Shown here: positions 7,162 to 9,730 of the stretch, in pieces
How positions within the stretch are numbered: the stretch's first letter is position 1
How the letters are laid out: every line of letters starts with the position of its first letter
Position numbers and translations under genes: made by a program
Notes under the pieces: model-generated
Told to the model about the DNA's origin: nothing
The model's input: only the letters and a program-made list of their open reading frames with translations
Database searches by the model: none
Source: an uncultured Eubacteriales bacterium
GTDB lineage: Bacteria; Bacillota; Clostridia; Christensenellales; Borkfalkiaceae
Direction: 5' to 3'
NCBI GenBank assembly: GCA_902797515.1
Contig: CADBSX010000138.1
Span: 1 to 9,730, forward strand
DNA: 9,730 nt

Positions 7162-7194
7162 AAAGGCGCGGAAAATTTTCCCGCGTCTTTTAAA
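7162..7194 (+). terminator. Intrinsic terminator after murI
   Basis: AAAGGCGCGG (7162-7171) pairs with CCGCGTCTTT (7181-7190) over ten positions with one G-U wobble; the loop is AAAATTTTC, which could partly pair. A short T run and AT-rich DNA follow. It separates murI from the dcw promoter. Confidence 0.8.
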
Positions 7195-7210
7195 ATATAA
7201 AAAATTTTAA

Positions 7211-7250
7211 AAAAATGGTTAAAAATGGTTAAAAGTGGTTGACAGTGGTC
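7211..7250 (+). promoter_or_regulatory. Four phased direct repeats, probable MraZ operator
   Basis: Four consecutive ten-base units each end in TGGTN: TGGTT at 7216, 7226 and 7236, and TGGTC at 7246, separated by AAAAA, AAAAG and GACAG. E. coli MraZ binds TGGGN repeats spaced five bases apart upstream of mraZ, and this array has the same geometry with TGGTN. The third repeat supplies the first two bases of the -35 and the fourth lies in the spacer, so bound MraZ should block RNA polymerase. The repeats are seen directly; the binding protein is inferred from family and position. Confidence 0.85.
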
Positions 7251-7267
7251 AAATAATGTTATATAAT
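7239..7267 (+). promoter_or_regulatory. Consensus sigma-A promoter of the dcw cluster
   Basis: TTGACA (7239-7244) and TATAAT (7262-7267) are both exact consensus and separated by 17 bases. The start of transcription should lie near 7274, giving a leader of about 23 bases with AAAGGAG (7283-7289) seven bases before the mraZ ATG. So strong a promoter overlapped by MraZ-type repeats suggests high basal activity held back by MraZ. Confidence 0.93.
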
Positions 7268-7296
7268 GGAAACATAATCGGGAAAGGAGTAAGAAG

Positions 7297-7722
7297 ATGT
7301 TTTCGGGAGAACAGGCGCATCAGTTGGACGCGAAAAACAGGATAAGAATACCTGCGATGTTCAAATTGGACGCCGACGAAAAATTCGTTTTCTGCAAAGG
7401 CGCCGCGCCTTGCATATACGTTTTGCCGAAACGTTTTCTCGAAGAAAAGGCAAGGGAATTCTCGGCTATCCCGTTCTTCAACGAGGGGATGCAAGAGGCT
7501 CTGTCCGAGTTCGCGTCGTCCTTTTATCCGGTGGAGGCGGACGCGCAGGGAAGAATTCTTATCCCTCAAAAGCTCCGCGAATACGCGCACATCGACAAAA
7601 ACGTAATAACTATAGGCGTTTTCGACAGGCTCGAAATCTGGAGCGAGGAAGTAAAGAACGAAAGAAGGAACAAGAAGTCGTACAACGACTTTATGAAAGT
7701 TCTCGATTCTTACGGAAAATAA
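7297..7722 (+). CDS. mraZ: Transcriptional regulator MraZ
   Basis: MraZ is a ring-forming DNA-binding protein with two AbrB-like halves; it usually opens the dcw cluster and represses its own promoter through short direct repeats. The 141-residue product starts MFSGEQAHQLDAKNRIRIP, the first copy of the D-x-K-G-R-x-x-I-P signature, with Asn14 in place of the usual Gly. The second copy is DAQGRILIP at 82-90, followed by VITIGVFDRLEIWS. The ATG has AAAGGAG seven bases upstream. Four TGGTN repeats over the promoter are the likely operator, so autoregulation is inferred. The stop is two bases before the rsmH start, indicating coupled translation. Length and order are normal for Firmicutes. Confidence 0.97.
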   Translation: MFSGEQAHQLDAKNRIRIPAMFKLDADEKFVFCKGAAPCIYVLPKRFLEEKAREFSAIPFFNEGMQEALSEFASSFYPVEADAQGRILIPQKLREYAHIDKNVITIGVFDRLEIWSEEVKNERRNKKSYNDFMKVLDSYGK

Positions 7723-7724
7723 TT

Positions 7725-8660
7725 ATGGAATTCGTTCATATTCCCGTAATGAAGGAAGAGTGTCTGGACGCTCTGCGGTTGAAATCGGGCGGAATATATT
7801 TCGACGGAACTCTCGGCGGCGCGGGGCATTCTTACGAGATACTTAAAAGGACAAGCCCCGACGGGAAACTCGTCGCAACCGATCTGGATAGCGACGCGAT
7901 AGAGAACGCGGAAAGAAAACTTTCGGAATTTAAGGGAAGATTTAATATCTTTCACTCGAATTTCAAAGATTTTAAAAAAATAGTAAACGAAAACGGTTAC
8001 GGGGAATTTGACGGCGCGATACTCGATTTAGGAGTGAGCAGTTACCAACTCGATAACAGGGACAGAGGTTTTTCCTATCTTGCCGCCGACGTGAGGCTCG
8101 ATATGCGTATGGACAGGAGTAAACCGCTCGATGCGTGGGAGGTCGTGAATAAATACACGAAAGAGAGACTTGCTTATATTATTTCTACTTATGGCGAAGA
8201 AAAGTTCGCTGAAAATATTGCAAAGAATATTTGTGAAAGACGAAAGGCAAAAAGCGTCGATACTACGGGCGAACTTGCTGAAATAATAGATTTATCCATA
8301 CCGTACAGGTTCAAACAGAAAGGACATCCCGCCAAAAAGACGTTTCAGGCGATAAGGATAGAAGTCAACGAAGAACTCGACGGACTTGCCGAAGGCATAA
8401 AGGATATAATAAGAGGGCTTAAAAAAGGCGGCAGACTTGCCGTTCTTACTTTTCACTCTCTTGAAGACAGAATAGTAAAGCGGACGTTTTCCGATCTCGA
8501 AACGGACTGCATATGCGACAAGAGATTTCCGATATGCGTTTGCGGGAAAAAGAAAGAGATAGTAAACGTTTTGAGAAAACCGCTCGAAGCGAGCGAAGAA
8601 GAAAAAGAAATAAATCCGCGGTCAAAGAGCGCAAAATTAAGAGTCGCCGAGAAATTGTAA
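7725..8660 (+). CDS. rsmH: 16S rRNA m4C1402 methyltransferase RsmH (MraW)
   Basis: RsmH uses S-adenosylmethionine to methylate N4 of C1402 in the decoding centre of 16S rRNA. The 311-residue product starts MEFVHIPVMKEECLDAL, as the family does. The SAM-binding motif YFDGTLGGAGHS (25-36) follows, then ATDLDSDA with D53, DLGVSSYQLD (101-110), RGFSY and RLDMRMD, RIEVNEEL, TFHSLEDRIVK, and the C-terminal NPRSKSAKLRVAEK. All expected motifs are present. The Cys-rich CICDKRFPICVCGKK segment is common in RsmH proteins. The ATG lies two bases after the mraZ stop with only GGAAAA upstream, so it is probably translated by coupling. The frame stays open upstream through mraZ, but an earlier start would add residues unlike RsmH and overlap mraZ. 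Confidence 0.97.
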   Translation: MEFVHIPVMKEECLDALRLKSGGIYFDGTLGGAGHSYEILKRTSPDGKLVATDLDSDAIENAERKLSEFKGRFNIFHSNFKDFKKIVNENGYGEFDGAILDLGVSSYQLDNRDRGFSYLAADVRLDMRMDRSKPLDAWEVVNKYTKERLAYIISTYGEEKFAENIAKNICERRKAKSVDTTGELAEIIDLSIPYRFKQKGHPAKKTFQAIRIEVNEELDGLAEGIKDIIRGLKKGGRLAVLTFHSLEDRIVKRTFSDLETDCICDKRFPICVCGKKKEIVNVLRKPLEASEEEKEINPRSKSAKLRVAEKL

Positions 8661-8701
8661 AAATTTCTCTTATCGAATAATAAAATTTAAGGAGAAGGAA
8701 T

Positions 8702-9274
8702 ATGTATAATAACGGACAAACCAACGTAAAAGAAAAAGTAAGCGTTGAGGAAAAACGCAATAATATCAGAAATAATTTCGAGAGAATTCTGAATTATGAA
8801 AAATACATAAATAAAACGGAAATTCCCGAAGAAGAAATTACGGCGACCGCAGCGGCGTCGGAAGTCGATACCGCGGAAAAGTATAACGCGGACGCGCGCA
8901 CCGAGGAAAAAGTTTACGAAAACGAGGACGCGATGCCCTCGAAGACCACGATGCAGTTCGTCAATATCGACGACGAAGACTTTTACGAGGAAGTAAGCGC
9001 GAAGAGGGAAACGAAAGAGGAAAAATCGTATAAACTCAGCGCGAAGAGCAAAGTTCTTATCGCGGTTTACGCGCTTGTTATAATAACGATAATTTCGCTT
9101 ATAATACTCAATTCGAGGATGCTCAAATCTCTCGATACGTCGATAAACGATTATACGGTAAGGATAGAAACCTTGCAGGAACAGTATAAAGCCGTTACCG
9201 AAGAACTCGATTACGTTTCGAGCGACGCCGTAATAAGCATGAAAGCGGAAGAAATGGGTATGATAAGAGAATAA
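8702..9274 (+). CDS. ftsL: FtsL-like septum protein with long acidic cytoplasmic tail
   Basis: FtsL is a single-pass membrane protein that joins DivIC/FtsB and DivIB/FtsQ at the septum and activates the FtsW-PBP synthase. Identification rests on topology and position between rsmH and a class B PBP, since FtsL sequences are weakly conserved. One membrane segment lies at about residues 118-138, preceded by the basic KLSAKSK, so the N-terminus should be cytoplasmic. The outer part (139-190) looks like a short coiled coil (IETLQEQYKAVTEELD) and ends in AEEMGMIRE, as in many FtsL/DivIC proteins. The 117-residue tail is acidic, probably disordered, and contains PSKTTMQFVNIDDEDFYEE; most FtsL proteins total about 120 residues. 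AAGGAG is seven bases before the ATG. The next gene's Shine-Dalgarno directly follows the stop codon. It could be called a DivIC-like protein, but FtsL fits the gene order. Confidence 0.8.
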   Translation: MYNNGQTNVKEKVSVEEKRNNIRNNFERILNYEKYINKTEIPEEEITATAAASEVDTAEKYNADARTEEKVYENEDAMPSKTTMQFVNIDDEDFYEEVSAKRETKEEKSYKLSAKSKVLIAVYALVIITIISLIILNSRMLKSLDTSINDYTVRIETLQEQYKAVTEELDYVSSDAVISMKAEEMGMIRE

Positions 9275-9290
9275 AAGGAGAATAATTATA
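9275..9290 (+). promoter_or_regulatory. PBP ribosome-binding site and probable AUA start codon
   Basis: AAGGAG (9275-9280) is followed after seven bases by ATA at 9288-9290, exactly the spacing used by mraZ and ftsL in this operon. ATT at 9285 is the other nearby option at four bases. An in-frame TAA at 9264-9266 excludes an upstream start. No ATG, GTG or TTG occurs in frame until GTG at 9366, inside the membrane segment. CTG at 9333, with AAAGAGG (9317-9323) nine bases upstream, is a weaker alternative that would remove the basic N-terminus. Confidence 0.6.
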
Positions 9291-9730
9291 AATAATTTTA
9301 ACTTAAACGTTTTACGAAAGAGGTTATTTGCGCTGATTTGCGCGATAACCTTTATTTTTTTATTCGTGCTCTCCCGCGTTTTCTTTATTCAGATAGTGAA
9401 CGGTTCGCAACTTCAATCGCTCGCGATAGATCAGTGGACGAGAGAACTGCCGATCGCGGCGACGCGGGGCAAAATAACCGACAGAAACGGAGTGGTTCTT
9501 GCCGACAACGAACAGTCTTACGCGGTGTATCTTCGTACGAGATGCGTTACCGATCCCGAAAAGACGGCGGAAGTTTTGTCGGAGATTCTCGGCGCGAACA
9601 GAGAAAATCTTTTGAAGAGGATGACGGCGGATAAGGCGTCGGAGATCACGGTAAAGAGAAAAATCGATAAAGAAACGGTGAATAAACTGTCGGAATACGA
9701 CCTCGGCGGAGTGTATTTTACTTCCGACAA
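9288..9730 (+). CDS. Class B penicillin-binding protein (FtsI/SpoVD type), 3' end outside window
   Basis: This is the N-terminus of a monofunctional septal transpeptidase, which cross-links peptidoglycan with FtsW, FtsL and DivIB. From the proposed start the protein reads MNNFNLNVLRKRL, a short basic cytoplasmic tail, then one membrane segment (about residues 13-34) ending FFIQIVNG. The class B signature ATRGKITDRNGVVLADNEQS follows (58-77), then SYAVYLRTR and the pedestal domain. About 147 residues are visible; the transpeptidase domain with its serine motif and any PASTA domains lie beyond the window, so FtsI (division) and SpoVD (spore cortex) cannot be told apart. Position right after ftsL favours the division enzyme. 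The reading frame is unmistakable but has no ATG, GTG or TTG start at its beginning; the start is assigned to ATA at 9288 from the Shine-Dalgarno and protein layout. A sequencing error or a point mutation of ATG is possible. Confidence 0.9.
   Translation, partial: MNNFNLNVLRKRLFALICAITFIFLFVLSRVFFIQIVNGSQLQSLAIDQWTRELPIAATRGKITDRNGVVLADNEQSYAVYLRTRCVTDPEKTAEVLSEILGANRENLLKRMTADKASEITVKRKIDKETVNKLSEYDLGGVYFTSD

Noticed and set aside
7410..7724. N-terminal extension of the rsmH frame starting at ATG 7410
   Set aside because: It overlaps mraZ almost entirely, has arginine-rich shadow composition, and RsmH proteins start at MxFxHxPVM, which matches ATG 7725.
9338..9634. 98-codon forward ORF at the end of the window
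   Set aside because: It overlaps the class B PBP frame, which has clear family motifs; its Arg- and Ser-rich composition is that of a shifted frame.
9518..9730. Minus-strand ORF opposite the PBP gene
   Set aside because: Antisense shadow of a conserved gene; no recognisable motif and no operon context.
1..9730. A novel defence, mobile or biosynthetic system
   Set aside because: Every substantial reading frame on the coding strand matches a conserved housekeeping, sporulation or division family, and no intergenic gap is long enough to hide another gene.

Overview
The window looks like chromosome from an uncultured, spore-forming member of the Clostridia (Firmicutes/Bacillota). The evidence is a germination protease gene (gpr), the gram-positive mutSL-miaA and mraZ-rsmH-ftsL-PBP gene orders, A/G-rich Shine-Dalgarno sites, intrinsic terminators and moderate G+C (mid-40s % by eye). 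It is CpG-rich, with many TCG, GCG and CGA codons. No species can be named from the sequence alone. No insertion sequence, CRISPR array, tRNA or phage gene was seen, and no stretch over 300 bases lacks a gene.

Layout. (1) 1-5070: mutS (5' end outside the window), mutL and miaA form a tightly overlapping forward operon for mismatch repair and tRNA modification, closed by a strong terminator. (2) 5091-5477: rpsT (ribosomal protein S20) lies on the minus strand with its own extended -10 promoter, a GTG start and its own terminator, convergent with miaA. (3) 5478-6401: gpr, the spore germination protease, is divergent from rpsT, has a TTG start and a weak candidate sporulation-sigma promoter. (4) 6408-7194: a short, divergent glutamate racemase (murI) sits between a start-proximal hairpin and a terminator. 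(5) 7211-9730: the start of a division and cell-wall (dcw) cluster. An exact-consensus sigma-A promoter is overlapped by four 10-bp MraZ-type repeats and followed by mraZ, rsmH, an ftsL-like gene with a long acidic cytoplasmic tail, and the N-terminus of a class B penicillin-binding protein that runs off the window.

Functional links. MutS and MutL act together in mismatch repair. MurI supplies D-glutamate for peptidoglycan, and the dcw genes build the septum, with MraZ probably controlling its own operon. Gpr degrades SASP proteins when spores germinate.

I see no undescribed multi-gene system here; the content is conserved housekeeping. The items most worth a second look are the PBP gene, which has no ATG, GTG or TTG start and appears to begin at AUA (or AUU) behind a good Shine-Dalgarno; the fourfold MraZ operator phased on the dcw promoter; the shortened murI with its start-proximal hairpin and no Shine-Dalgarno; and the extended FtsL tail.
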